Assembly: GCA_008711295.1 (NCBI GenBank)
Contig: VUYV01000036.1
Coordinates: 4,684,513 to 4,748,512, forward strand
Source of the DNA: Anarhynchus alexandrinus
Lineage: Eukaryota; Chordata; Aves; Charadriiformes; Charadriidae
Length of the DNA: 64,000 bases
Direction of reading: 5' to 3'
Shown: positions 11,601 to 26,600 of the stretch, one piece after another
Layout: each line of letters opens with the position of its first letter
Position numbering within the stretch: position 1 is the first letter of the stretch
Notes under the pieces: model-generated
The model's input: only the letters and a program-made list of their open reading frames with translations
The model's database searches: none
What the model was told of the DNA's origin: nothing
Translations under genes and position numbers: made by a program

Positions 11601-14600
11601 GCAGAATTCTAGAAAAAGTAACTCATTCACATATTGCTCTTTACCAGTCCTTTACAAATTCAACAGTTTTTATTAGCATCCAGCTGTAAAAATAGTAGGA
11701 AAAAAATATTCTAAGTGGTTTTGAAAACTGTAATAAAGACATATACCTGAAAGCAGAGTAAAAGCTCAGGCAATCCTGAATGCTCAAGTCACGTTTGAAA
11801 AAGGAAAAACAAATGCTTTTGTTTTCATTTGAAAATCATGTCTTGGCTATGTCAACCGTCATAAATCCTAAGGTTTGCAGATATCATGCTGTTTCAGTAT
11901 CATAATAAAGCATTCAAACAGACATTTCTGTGCTCCACAGTGCCATAAAAACATATACATTTACTACTATATGCTGCCTTTCAGGTTAAGCTGGAAAACA
12001 AAAGCAATCCTGTGAAAAATCAAGTCATACGTTGCTTCTACAAATCAGTTTGAGGAGCACCATTAAATTCCCTTCTCTTTCAATGTTCACAAATCCCACT
12101 GTGGTATCTCAGAAACACTTACTATGCAGAACATCATGGTAAATATCTCCGAGCGAGAAAGCAAGCCACACTATTCCACATTTGATCCCTTCTTCTCCTT
12201 TAATGTTTTAATTCAATGCATTCTCTTAATAGATACTCAAACAAGTGCTACTCATATCAAGTTAAGAATTGGCTGCAGATTTCTTCTCTAAATTTTCCAA
12301 ACCCAAATGTAGGGACTGAAAGTTAGGGTTACTCAACTTGACTGAGTTCTAGTTTATGCCCACTTTCCCATTTGCAGTCTCACACAAAATAGTTACACCG
12401 CTTTTTTACTTGAAGAAATTAAACAGACCGAGTCCTTAAAATCTTTCATCATGAAGCATCATTTCCAGTTTCCAATATTCTCCTGACTCTTCTCCAAATC
12501 CCATACAACTTTTATCCATATCACAAGCTGAAAGATCTTGCAAAATACTCATACCACCCCCAAATGAGAGGCACCCCTCAACTGCTGCTCAGCATCAGTT
12601 CCCAGACCAGACACCACCATCCTGAAATGCAAGGCCTGCAGGGTCTTTTTAATCCTAAAGCAAAACAAAATATTCTCATTTACCATGCAACCCATGTAAT
12701 CAGCATTGGAAGCCTATTTTCTGCTGCCTACCTATCTCTCAACTGGTTATATTAAATTTTCTTTGAGAAAGAATTAAGACTGGAAGACAACCAAAAATTA
12801 AATCTTGCAAGATGCCACAAGGACCGTGTATTTGATAAAAGTTCTGTTTGCTGCTCCTGATTATGGCACTCAGAAAAAAGCAAAATGTCACTAAAAGCCT
12901 GGACTAGTTTATTAACAGCATGTAAATATATTCATGCTTTCTAGTACGCAACCAAGGTGATACTTACCAGATATTGAGAATAATATTATCCTTTCTACTG
13001 CTTTTTAATCCATTTAGTGTCACACTTTGTCTAGAAACTAGCACAATAAGAGATAAACTACACATATCAAAATATTTCTCTCACAGAAGGTCTAGTGACC
13101 AATCTTTACCATAGAAATGCACTTTAAATTATCTATTTTCCTTAATTGCTAATACATATAACTCAATATACTTTAGCAGCCACTCCATTATTTAACCCAT
13201 CACCGACTATCGCCATCCAAAGAATCGCCATTCACTTTGCTTTCTCTCACACTTGAGTATTTAGCCTTCCTTTGGATTTCCTGTATTCTACAGCTAAATC
13301 ACTGCTAACCCAGCAGGTCACGTCACTTGCTCATGGAATAGAAACAAGAGAAAGCTGAAACTCTGAAACACCTCAGAGAAGACTGATTAGTGAACATTAA
13401 TAACAACCCAAAAATCTTTTCTCCTGAGCAGACGGTAACTACACACAGAAGTTGGCACTTTGCTATTCAGAAAGGCAGGAAAGGGGGAAAACCAGAAGCC
13501 AAGTCTATCTGTTACATGTGTTACTGGCCCATTTATTATGGGCTGAGTGGAAACTTCATGATTCTAGATTTGAATTTACTCAGTCTACACCAAAACTGGA
13601 TACATTCAAAAGCTCAGTGAAGCTAGAAATGGGTTACTGCTTTTCACATCTACCTCTATAGGTAGGTTCCTCGAGGTCAGTTTTGACATAACGCAGTAGA
13701 ATAGCAGACAACAAGCACTCGGATACTGTTCTGTCTGGTGCTTTGAACAGAGACTTCCACAAGAGCCAAGAAAATCTACACCAATGCTTTCCTTTGCAAT
13801 CTTAGCTAACGCATCCAAACGTAAGTGCACATATATGGCTCATTTCCCTCACCATTTATGGGTGGCTTACGGCATGGTGGGAAGCTTGCTTTATCTGTAG
13901 TTTTATGTTTAAAAAGAAATGTGGTTTCAGTGTCTAAAACCCTAACTAGCACGTTGCACAAAGTCAGCCCTCAGCAACAAGTAGCGGAAGGGAGAGAAAA
14001 GGATAAAGAATAAAAATTACAATCAAATGTGCTGAACAACACAGATATGCTTTCAGGTGACCACAATGATCAACAGAACATTTGGAAACAAGATCACAAT
14101 ATGCCAATCCAATCAGAATTACTTTCCATCATCATCCCTTCCAGTTTATATATTACGAAAACTACTGGATAAGGAGAAATTAAGTACAGATCACAGGGCC
14201 CAAACTATAAATTCAAGAATACATACAGTTCTTTCTGGTTCAGCTGAGTGAGATGGAAAGCCTTCTGCAAAAATAAGCCTCTAAATTACCTTAAAAGGGC
14301 CTCACAGATGAGGTGGTCAGCCAAGTACTCCTCCAAAGCCTCCGTCTCAGAAGCCAGTCTGGGTAAGGAAGCCTGCACAACTGCAATCCGATCTGCACCA
14401 GCCATGCTAACCACCACCACCTCGTTCTTTGAGGCTGAAAGAAGCTGCAGCCTGAAGAAGCTGCAGCTTTGAGCGTTTTCTTTGTGTGTCCCAAAGCTGC
14501 CTTTCTCTGCTACAACAGGCACAGCAAAAGGGTTGTCTTCCAAACTACCATGGCTCTAAGAGAGGTAGTGGGCAAGGTGCAGGGGTTATGCTACCCTTCC

Positions 14601-17600
14601 CTGAAGACAGAAAGACATACAAGTTCCAAGATGAGACAAAAACAGATCAGCCCAGGAAGCAAGATGAGTCCTTCTTGACATCCATTCTTGATTTTGAGTA
14701 GGAAGCTTGAGACACCAAATTTTTAGCAGCTCTTAAGATAGAAGCATCTACTGTAGCTTTTCCTAAACATCAGCATCACAAAGCAATAAGAGGTCCTTAA
14801 AAAGTATGACTTTAAGCCCAATAACCTGAGAATATCAAGTAAAAATATATTCAGCAATACCTATTAAAAAAGAACAAGAAAAAAGAATATAAATTAGAAG
14901 AAAACATGGCTACCATCACCAGCATAAGACAGAATCCAATTTAGCTGGATAATCAGGGGGAATCAGAAGGTAAGACCACACTACCTCCTAACTCTATATC
15001 CAAGCAGCACGGAAGCCTGAAGAGGTGAGAAAAATATATCCACTACAGCTAAAGAGTCTCCAGACATGAGTGTTGAGACATCTGCATTCCTTCTGTGTGA
15101 ATGAACAATTCACACAACAAATATGCACGTGCACGCACATATTTCTGCACACATATAACTAAATAAATTTTACCTGAGCAGGAGGTACAGCAGCTGCTGG
15201 TAAAGGATTAGAGATCATCGGACCGAAGATATCCAGGTCATCATTCAGCACTGTGACAGCAGCAGTGCCTCCATTTGTAACAGATGCTTCAGCTGGACCA
15301 TCTTAAAAAGACAACAGAACCACATTTAAAGTGAAAATTGTTAATATTTTAACAGCATGAGAATAATTACAGCTGCCCATTTCCCCCGCCCCCGTCAAAG
15401 ATGCATTCCATTTCAGAGATATTTTTCAGACTGTGATATTGTTCAGATTTTGTAAGGACTTCTTTCCCTAAAATGATAGTATACTAGTGTGCTTCAGGAA
15501 AAAAAAAACAACCCCAAACCAAAACACTTCGAGACTTCCCAAAGGGCAGCCATGCCAATTTATCAGTTCACATTATTTATTTTTCAAGTATCTTTTTCAA
15601 GCACACAGACATTTTGAGTGAGGATTTAAATAGATGTCTTACTGAGAAGGCCCCAACTTGGTAGCCATGTATCAGACAAAATACACTGATCTGGGTTCTT
15701 GAATTAAAATCTGTCTTTTAGAATCCATGAAGTTATTCTTGATATGCTAATTTACTTACGGGTACATATTAAACTTCACATTAGGAAAAAAGGCCATTCT
15801 TCCCCCTTTTTCAGAAGTACTTTGCACTGACTTTATTCTATAGCTCCACATGAACACCCCTGCCAGGCACACTGGGCTAATTATCCGTAAGAACCTACGG
15901 CTCTTGCTCCGTACAGGGTTAACCTTCTACAGCCTTGGTGCTTGTAACCATTTCAACACAGGAATACATTTAGTGATCTAGGTGAAAGTGACAATACAGC
16001 TGATGTGCAGGACAAAAAAAAAAGGCCTGAAGAATTATGCTTTTTAAGGAGGACTGCAAGAAAATACTTTAAAAGATGTAGCAATGAAACTATCACAAAA
16101 TCTTTTTAAGTAACAGAGCAACCATGTCTCATTGGATTTTAAGCTGTCGGAGAACAACTATAAAGAATTGGCTAATAAATTTTATTCCTAAGCATACCAC
16201 AAGTGGGTTGCCAATATAGAGAGCTTGACAAATACAAAGATGAGTCTAGATTCTGATGAACACTATGATGACTGCACAGTGTTAACAGCAAAAATTTAAA
16301 AAAGCTTTTTTAGGTAAAATAATGTTTATATATCACAGGAAGATAAGTATTTTAAAATCACTAGATTACAGTACACTGAAAAAAACTACTACTAACATCA
16401 TAAGACCATTTCTACCTGATGCTTCAGCATGCTTAAAGAACAAACTTCCTTCTAGCTGCATGTGTTGCATCCACTGTTCTCATTAGTGACAGTAAGTTTC
16501 TGTAAAACAAATTTTAGCTTACCTAGCATCCTAATTAAAGGATTTGGGTTGTTTTGTTTCTTTTTGAAGTCACACTATTACATATAGGGTAACTAACTTC
16601 AAATATATCCATCAGAAACTTCATATATACGTTTACAAACTAATGTAGCAATATATTCCAAATTTTAATCACAACAGACTACAGATTGCCACCTTTAAAA
16701 AACATCAAGGACATTAAAAAATAGTTGCTATATATTTCAGAAAAAGTCCCTTCCTCTTTTTACTAAGCTGTAATAAGTTATTTTCCAGTGTCCTGCACCC
16801 ATGGCAGTTATCTGCCTGAGTGAAAAGATCCATTTCAAGAGCAGAGGTCAATCACTGGAATATCAGCATTAACAGTTTAGTGATAACATGAGAAACCTAC
16901 GCCTTACTGCCACAGAGAAACATGTAAGGCTGAAGGCAGATGTGAGGTTCAGGCACTAGTTTCTAGAACTCTAATGTGGACAGAGAAGTGGTCTGATTAG
17001 TAAAGAGCGCGGTCAAGATAAGTTTTTAATTAAAAGCAAATCATAGGAAGCTTCCCACACTTATTTAAAATAATACAATGCCATTCCTCATGTAATTGCA
17101 ACATTCTTTCCCATCTGCTAAAGAACAATCACAGAAGAATCGGTATTTTATTTTTCCACGAAAAAAGATGTACTAGAACAAAAGAGTTAAGTTTATTACT
17201 TAGAAAGGTCTCTCTTTGCTCTCCCCTACTTTTTTTTTTTATTTAAGAACACAAATAACTGGCAGACTGTAGCAAGATCTGTCTCCCTGCACGTCAAATA
17301 TTGTAATTTTTCATTACTTTGTTCTGCCACATGCAAACGCACTGCAGTTGGAGACTACCCTTCCCGGTAGCCCAGGACATTGATACAGCAGAAACGGTAA
17401 GAAGCACCAGTCACCTCACCAGCCTGGAAATCACTTGACTGAGGAAACTATCACAGAAGACAGACAAGATTTTTGGCTGTTAACTCATATGAGAAGGCAC
17501 TGAATTCTGAAACAATCTATTCAGAAGATCACCCCTCAGAGATGTCTTTCCATTTCTGTCTGCCTTCCAACTCCAATGGAAGGTGGCTGCCCCTTAGCTG

Positions 17601-20600
17601 CCTTGCATGAAAGTATTTATTTATTTTAAAGACTGTCACTGCTGTATATTTGAAAACTTGACATAGAAGTCACAAATGTCATAATCCAACAATTCGGAAT
17701 ACGTCAGAAGTGCGCACCTGAATTCAGTCTTACTGTAGAGACGCTAACTTTTGCACCTTAGTACGTATAGGAAATGTGGAACAGCTATAGCTGCTACAGA
17801 AACAACTTTGAACTGACTTCAGTATACGTAAAACCCCCAGTATAATTTTTAAGCACTTACTGCACCGGCATACAGGGAATTATGAAACAACCAGACGGAA
17901 GGGTGCTGGTTTGCAGTTCTTTGGGAGCCATACGCTTGCTTTTGTGACTAGTTCAGATACACAAATTATTTTATACGCTAATTTAGTATCCAACATGAAC
18001 ACTAATACCTTAGTATTTGCTAATTCTCAAATCTACTTCATGTCAATGGGAAATTGAGACCAAATTACGCATGCTAGCAAGCAGACCCAATAACAAGGAC
18101 CAAAATACCTTAAAGGCAGGTATACGAGAAAGACAAAGCGAGTGGCATTCACAAGAAACTGAACCTCAGCAAGTATATTTATCACCCAAATTTGTGCAAA
18201 GCTCGTGAGGATAACTGTGCTGTCTCAAGAACTAGGAAAGACCCAACAACTACACGAAGGCAAAATGGCCACAGGAATGGCTTGGCAAGATTAGATCTTC
18301 TATGCTGAATAACCAGTAAACAGCTTGAATAACGACCATAGGAGGGAAGCAGCCACCTCAGCCAATTTTATTACTATGTTGTGGTTTGACTTTGCTGGGA
18401 GGATTGCTGTTCCAACAATCCTGAAAAGCAAAGTTGCAAACTCATCTATGATTATGACAAAACTACTTACATCTCACCTATGAGGTCTCCTCCTTCCCTT
18501 ACTTCTGTTCTGATGAATGGAAGTCAGTGGACAGCAAAGTGACTATGTGTATATAATCTGCTCCACCATTCCGTCCACACCAGTGCTTTAAAATGCGTGC
18601 AAATAAACATACTGGCAAGTTAAGTAACAAGCTTCTTTTGAGGTCATACTGCAGATAGGCAGTTCCAAAAACATCTCCCCAAAGGTTCACTGTTTCAGAT
18701 GAATTTAGGAATGAACCATGCATAACTTTCATGCAAAAGGATTTTCTGGAATTAATAATTTAATGTTCTCATTTTCTCAGTGAGGCACATGTATTAAAAA
18801 ATATCTCTCGTCATATTCCAAAATGGTTCAGTTTCCCTGAATGTAAAAAATTTTAACATATAAGACTGACAATTTAAATGTAATCATTTACTCAAACAAG
18901 CATTTCACATATTTAGAACATTCACAAGAGAACACATTTGCAAGAACATAGTATTTTTCAAGTATCTAATATGCTGCTTATAAATTAACACTATGAAAAC
19001 CCAGCATTGTGCTAGACTGCTTCAGTAAGAGCGTTATTTGGTAACGTACATACCTTTCATATCTTACCAAATTTTACACTACACTACAAAAATATTTCCC
19101 TGTCGGTATCAGTGCAGAAGCCAGACATTTTGCATTACTGTTTACAACACGATTTTAAGGCTGTATGAACAGTATTAACAGATGATCCTGTCTTACTGAT
19201 TTCTCAAAAATGCAATAGTTGGAATATTTATATCTTTTAAAAAGTGACTCCGAAAACATTTCCCCCCCATGAAACGAAAAGATTCCACAAAGAACTAAAC
19301 TTCAGAATATAGAAGAAACCAAACTGTTTTCACACCAGTTTATTACTTGTAGCAATATTAGTATCTTCATTTAAATATATATATGCATGCAGGCCTACAC
19401 AGTCGTATTTCAACATACAGTTCACACTTGTTATATAGAGATTATGGATATTCTTAACTTCAGTGCACCGGGTCATGGATTAGGAAGCAATTCCTCCTCT
19501 CCCTCCTCATTTTAAAATATTTCTGTTGTGTAAGAAAGATACTCCAGCAGAGTTCTGAGTTCTAAATTATTCTAAGTATATTACTTTTCATTCAACTTGT
19601 GCTGCCTACCATTAAAAATTGATTAGAAGAGGCGGTGTGTATTTGATAGAAGGAAAGGTGGCTGTAGCCTTCCCAGAAAACAGCTAAAAAACAGATTAAG
19701 TTATATAGGCCTGTCTGAATATTTTGAGAAATTTGTAGCTTCAACCATCACAGAATTACTTTGAGACAACTAACTTTTAATGAACAGTACTTCCACCACT
19801 TTTCCGGAGAACGCATCTGCAGCTAGGAGTGAAGTATCAGATGTGGCAGGAGCCATTGCAACGAGGGCGCAGGCAAAGGCAGAGCTTCCACGCTCAGTCA
19901 GAGAAGGTAACGTGGAAAGTCAATAGATGCTGTTCCTTCGTTGTTGCTCCTAGCTGTGGTCCCAAAACTTCTCTTCTTACAATTTATGACAATATGACAG
20001 ATAATATCCGACTGCTGTCTGCCATACTGTGCAACAGCAGACGCTGCTTCTGATTTCAGATTAGGAAGTCTTGTTTAAAGTTGACAGCAGAAACAAAAGC
20101 TATTTACCAGGTTATATTTAGTCAGCAAAGGGTTCCAGTGAAGCTTACCTTTACAGTGCTTTTCTGTATGTATTTTATTAATCCCTGATATGACAATTTC
20201 CAATTCAGTGCTGCCTTTTGTTATGAAAGCTTTCATACACACCATTAATCCTTGATATATTTTTCTGCACCAACAGTGAGAATGACCAGCAGAAGAGCTT
20301 CAAAGGGACAGCAAGAAAAGGAAACAGCAAGAAAGAAGATCTGCTCTTAAACTTTGCATTATATTTCTAAAACTCATTTTCTGTGGGGCAAACTATTTAC
20401 AAGAACTTTGTTACTAAACTGCCATGTATTTTTATATATACAATCATTTATGACAGCCATACCAAGACTTGCAATAGAGGGAGAATATGCATATGATTAT
20501 TTATTACACCAAATTACTAGAAAGGCAGAACTGAGAGAAATAGTTCAATACTTTAAACAAAATCTGGGGCAAAGATACAAACAAGGTTTGTCTGTCTGAA

Positions 20601-23600
20601 AGTATTGTGGAATTATTTACTGCTTTAGTAAAATTTTGTTTATTGCTAAATCCTTTGCAGAATTGAAAAAGCATTCACTGGAAGGGTATTTCTATATTAT
20701 ACTTCTTAAAATAAAATGTGGAAAGTCAGAAAGCTAACAATGCTGTATGCCTCAAGTGGTTGCAAACATTTTCATTTTGGGTAGATATATTGCTTACCTA
20801 AGCATAATTTTATGATATATGATATTTATGTACTTATAAGTGTATTTTTATTATTTCATAAATGCAGCTTTCCAACTTATGACCAACCATGCTGCTTCAG
20901 AACTTACTGAACAGTACCGACAAAAGCCCATTTCTCAGATATGCAGCATTCACCTACATTTCATATCACGATTAAGCTCTTGAAACTTTACAGAATTCCT
21001 TCAGAGAATATTTCCCACACACAAGCAGATACACAGCTTTTAGAATATCATATATCGCATTCAACCATGCCAGATGCATGCCCCACACATTACATTCAGT
21101 TAATGATAACAACATAGTAAATCTATTTTCTCCTGGTCATTCCTTATAACCTACTACAAGGGTTATTCCAGAACATGCAATTGCCTATTTTATGAGGGGC
21201 ACATAAAAACATGGTAAACTATGCAGAATATGTAAAATGCACTTTCTTTCTGATAATTTTGTAAGGTAATATAGTTTAAAAATATTAAATTTTATTTTTT
21301 TCTGTATACTGAAATGATTTCTAAGTGACATAGCTTAACAAATAGAATGGTCCGAAATTGCCTGTGTAACATTCCAAGAAAAGATTACCACTATCACACA
21401 TATGTATCATACAATTTTTTACAAGTATTTTTAAAAATGGACTTTATATACAACAACCTGGCATAAGGGGAGACATCTAACTTGTAAGACAACCCCCCAA
21501 AATATCAAGCAGCACAGAGTGCAAGGTTAACACCAGTAGGATGAAAATACAGCACTGTCAATGACTTCAGTGCTGGAGAACTTCAGCTCACACGCTGTGA
21601 CTTTCAAACTGAAAAATGTTTCCTATATTCCTGTTATTAAAAATCAATATTATAAAAAAATAATGTTATAAATTCCCATATTATTGATTTTAGCATCAAT
21701 TTTAAGTCATATATTCAATAGGGCACAGACTCAGTGTGGACAAGATCCAACTAATTGTAGAGATCGTTAAAAAAGATGTTTCAGTTTTAGCCTACAGAAA
21801 TAGGCTGGGATTTCTCATAGCTTGGGAAGAGAGGGAAAGAATTTGGGGTTGCACAGCGAGAACACTAACAGTATTGCCTGTGGAGAATATGATAATATTT
21901 AGCTTGTACATGTCCATCTCCCCACCTTTCTGTGTGTGGAGTGTTGAACTAAAATCTACTCTGAATCACAAGGCCAAAAGCCACAAACGTTTATGTAGCT
22001 GGATCATCAAAAAGTGAATATCCAAACACTATCTTAATAATAAACCCCCTGAACAGGAACTCAAGGGAACCACGTGAATCTTTTTAAAAAGACTCAGAAG
22101 AAACACAAACATGATAGTACAGTCACTAAGGATACTATGCCTCCTCTGCTATTACAAGATTTAAAGATACAATTTCCTGAGGCATATTATCTTGAGCATT
22201 TTGCAATTTGTAAAGAAAAATAAAAACCAATTTCTTTTTAGAAAATTATCTTGTCTAGCTACAATTGCCACCGAGTAAGTCCTGTCTCACAGGATGTTTA
22301 CCTTCTGATGAGGTCACTATTAAAATGCCTATTGAGAGAAAAAGAGCAGTGACCCAAAGGTTAACTCCATACCCAAAGCTAGCACTGAGGCTTACTCGAG
22401 AAAATACTTTGCAAGAGGCTGGGCTGCTTTGAAAGCCAAAATTATTCTAGCATGAATTGTGATCCATTAAAATTACTTAATCTGCTATCACAAGCAATTC
22501 TGACTGCCCTAGTGAAAGCTACAACTGTTCTTCATTCGCAGAAATGAAGTCCTAAGAGAATGAATCCTCATTAGAAACACGTCCACTCAGTAAGAAGAAT
22601 GAGCTATGCAATCATATCCATTTTAATATTGTTTGATATGACATATCAAACATTTTAATCAGCAGTGTGTCGCTGCAGCAACAAAGGCTAATGGGATTCT
22701 AGGCTGCTTCCGCAGAGGCATTGCTAGCAGAGATAGAGATGTGATCATCCCACTCCACTCAGAGCTAGTCAGGCCACATCGGCAGTCTGTGCCCAGTTCT
22801 GGTCCCCAAATTCAAGACAGATGCGCACAGACTGGAGAGGGTCCAAAGGAGGGCCACCAAGATGGTCAAAGGGCTGGAGAACCTGCCCTATGAGGAAGAA
22901 CACAAGGAGTTAGGTTTTTTGTCCCTAAGGAAGAAAAGGCTCAGGGGGGACCTCATCACAGTATTCCAGTACTTATAGGATGGCTACAACGAGGACAGAG
23001 GGTCTCTCTTCACAAGCAGCCACATGAAGAAGTCAAGGGGCAATGAGTACAAGTTGCACTGGGAGAGCTTTCATCTTGACATAAGAAAGAAATTTTTTAC
23101 AGTGAGATCAGTCACTGGAACAACCTCCCAATGGATGTCGTAGAATCCCCATCACTGGAGGTTTCCAAGAAGCAATTGGACAGGATGCTAGATAATCTCA
23201 TCCAGACTCCCTTTTCCATATGTTGGACCAGATGATCTTCCAAGGTCCCTTCCAACCTCGTCTGGAACCAACTATGGTTCTATAATAGATTGGGTTGAAG
23301 CGATCTTTCTTTTAATACTATCTGAAGTAGTCTACTGTAGACATTAATTAAAAGACAACTCTCCAAATGAAATATGCAGGTCTGCTCTCATTAATACATA
23401 ATCTCATTTACAGCTCAGTGGATACAAAGTGATACTAGCTTATTACACTGCCTTTCTATTTGTTATTTAGAAGATCTTTAAACACTCCCTCCTCTAAAAT
23501 TATGTTTTGTTAACACACAAATTATAAACTTTGCCCTTTGTATGTCTCACTATGCTTCCTTACACTGAAGAAGCACAGCTGTTGAACACCAATTATAATA

Positions 23601-26600
23601 CTCTGTTGCATATTACATCTCAAGTTAGCCTATACAATCTGAGTTCATTATTGTATCATAAAACAGCATTACCAAGATTCTTTTCAAATCATGACTAAAA
23701 GGATACAGAAGCCTGACAATCTCAGAAGCACATATTGACTAAATTTGAGTTTTTAATTAGGTTGTTGGTCTGGTAAAGGAAAATAAAGGAGAATCAGCTT
23801 TCAATTAAGTCTGAATTACTTTTGTTTTTAATAGGTTCATTCTACATCCATAATTTAACTTCTACTGTGTTAATTAAGATTTGCTTGCCTATGGTAACAG
23901 ATTACTTGGAATGAGATACAGACCACAACACACACATAATGGGTACAAAAATAGTATTTTAAAGCTATTCTACACTCAGAGGGAAAATAACATGCATTTT
24001 GAATGATAGTGTGAATTCTAAAACAGGGAAGACCTTTATTGTTTTGCTGCAACATTATTCATAACTTAAAACAAAAAAATAAAAAACAATAACAAAACAT
24101 TTTTCTAGAAATTCAAGATTTTAGAATAATTACATCTAAAAGATTTATCACCTTCCTCCAATATCCTGTAAAAAACACACAGAAATTTAAGAATAACCAT
24201 TATATTGATATAAATTGAATATTCCAATATCCACTCACAACTCTCTGAAAGTTTTCCTAACAGTGAACAATAAAAGGGATTAAAAATAGTTATTGTAATA
24301 TTTTATTCTTCCAGTTCCATTTTAAGATTCTATCCAACGGAAAAACACAGTAACACTAGATAAATGAAAGACATATTTCATGAATATGGCCTTCAACAAG
24401 CAGAGAAAAAGCATAAAAACACAACAGTATAGCCAGACAGTGCAAATTAAATTATTCGGGTCCAAACCAGTTTACTTTCAAGACAAATACACAGTTACCT
24501 GCCAGTCAGAAAGCAAAAGGTATATTAGATAAAAATGAACGATGGTCACAGTGAGCACACCACACTGAAATGCCCAGTGCATAAAGTTTTACAAGATGCT
24601 TGTCAGCTGCAGCCAATTTACTGATCTTTTAACTAATATAGGAATTTTATGATATAAGGTATTTTACAGATATACAATTCAGATGACCTCAGCATTTACA
24701 TTAAAAAGTACACTTGTACCGTAAACATTGAAATACCACAATCCACAAGCCCTTTGAAGATCACTTTGATAACTTCCCCTTCCCACAGGAGCTCATTACT
24801 CTCCTTGGCAAAACACAAGTATTGACATACCCAGATCCCTATGGCATTTTCCTTTATAGTTTCAAATTCATAGACTGAATCTTATGGTTTTCAAATTCAT
24901 CTAACTATCAGTAAGCACAGAGAAAATAAAAGTATATCTATTAAAATATAAAATGCCATATCTCTGTTTCAGACTGAAAAACAGGTAATTATGTATTGCT
25001 TACCAAGTCCTAAAAGGTCAATAGTGGGTTCTGATGACTTTTTTGGACTCACTTTAGCTTCTGATTGCTGATCCTCTTTCTTCTGCGGCTTTAAAGGAAA
25101 AAAAAACAAATACAGTAACCTTTCTGAAAAAGACACAGTCCTTAAAAAAATCTCATTAAAGATGCTGCTTCAGTGCCAGAAGTAAAAGCCCTTTTCTATA
25201 TTTGTTTATCATAATGAATTTGATTTGTAATGAAATAAGTTGCAGTTATGGTCATAAAGGACACGGCACATGACTGTAAAAAATTATCCTTATACCTTCA
25301 CTGGTATGTAATCAATTTTTAAATAAATCTAACTTCCAGGTAAGTTAAAAATAAGATGAAATCTTAAACTGAACCACATATCACACACAAGTCAAAAAGC
25401 TGTCTATAATTTGACATATTGACTAATTTCAGCATTTAAACTACAGAGTTCTGCAGCATTAAAAAGGAAAAACTTTAAAAGCTTGTATTTAAAAACTACA
25501 AGCAGACTAATGACATTATTTAGACTCCCTGAAAAGAGCACCTGAAGAACATGCAGACTTTATAGATGGTAAGCACCAATGGACATAATCTGTATTCATG
25601 GTCTTTTCTGTTGTAAACCTGAAGGCAAATAACAGCGTTCTCCTCCTTTGGAAAGGGAACTCCTAATCTTTTCTTGCCTAGAGACTTCAAAACGTAAGAT
25701 GGTATTGATATTAAATTTGATTATGAGAATTACTTCATAAATCTGTTTACAGTTCTTCTCATACCAATATCAGGCAGATCACCCAAAATCCACCAAAACA
25801 TCAATTTTAAAAATTAATACAAGTTGGTTTAGAGTAGTGACATGTCAAATGCATTCTCTTGCATTTAGCATGCATTTACTCTGTATGTATCACAAAAACA
25901 TGAAGTGGATTAGTCAATCAATGAGTATGGCCTTTAACTAAAGCAGATTACTAAATAATGGCAGTAGAGCACTGTCAGGCTGGGCACTGGGCTGACACCA
26001 ACAGAATGTGCTTCACTCCCACCTTTATCACCTCCATAATGTGGCTTTGACAGAGTCGCTGAGGCTCCTGAGGTTGCTGAAGTCATTAAATCTTAGTATT
26101 TAGTATAAGGAGAACTTTAGAATTCAACACATGAATACAAAGTTCTCTTTATTTAGGTAATCCTTTACTTTACGTCTCTGCAATCTGGGGATAAAGAGTA
26201 ACGAGCTTGGTGTTTGTCAAGAGCAGTGAGGAAACTGAGAGAGTATTCAAAGATGGCCCAAGCGAGGAGAAGCCTATGATACTACTGACACTCCTCCAAG
26301 GTGAGTAAGCCCCTATTGAAAACCTTCAGGAAAGAGCTGCGATGAACTGAACTTCATTTCTGCCACTACAGAGAACAGGTATCTTCACACTCAAACTGAT
26401 CCTTGCTAATCTCTCAGAGAAATACTTGCTTCCTCTCACCAAAAATCCTTATGTTGACTTTACCTACCTTGTTCAAGACCAAGATTGTTTGGAGAACTGC
26501 CTGCTGGAAAAATATTCCATGGATTCCCTGATTCTATATTGTATTACAACTTTCCTATTTGAGTATGTGATCTGAAGAATAGCACACTGATTTCAAATGC

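Larger units (their letters stand above)
6225..15173 (-). other. SMAP1 intron D-E (8.9 kb)
   Basis: Contains three CR1 fragments (8024-8279, 9541-10992, 10993-11370), a GC-richer stretch at about 7130-7330 and a coding-like but unassigned stretch at about 14290-14660. The rest (6240-7100, 7350-8020, 8280-9540, 11380-14240, 14700-15170) is AT-rich with no recognised feature. Confidence 0.8.

Noticed and set aside
14294..14515. Possible extra SMAP1 exon (acceptor-like GTTGTAGCAG, donor-like AAG|GTAATT on the - strand)
   Set aside because: In the phase required between exons D and E the frame ends in a stop, and its length would shift the frame. SMAP1 needs no extra sequence at this point.
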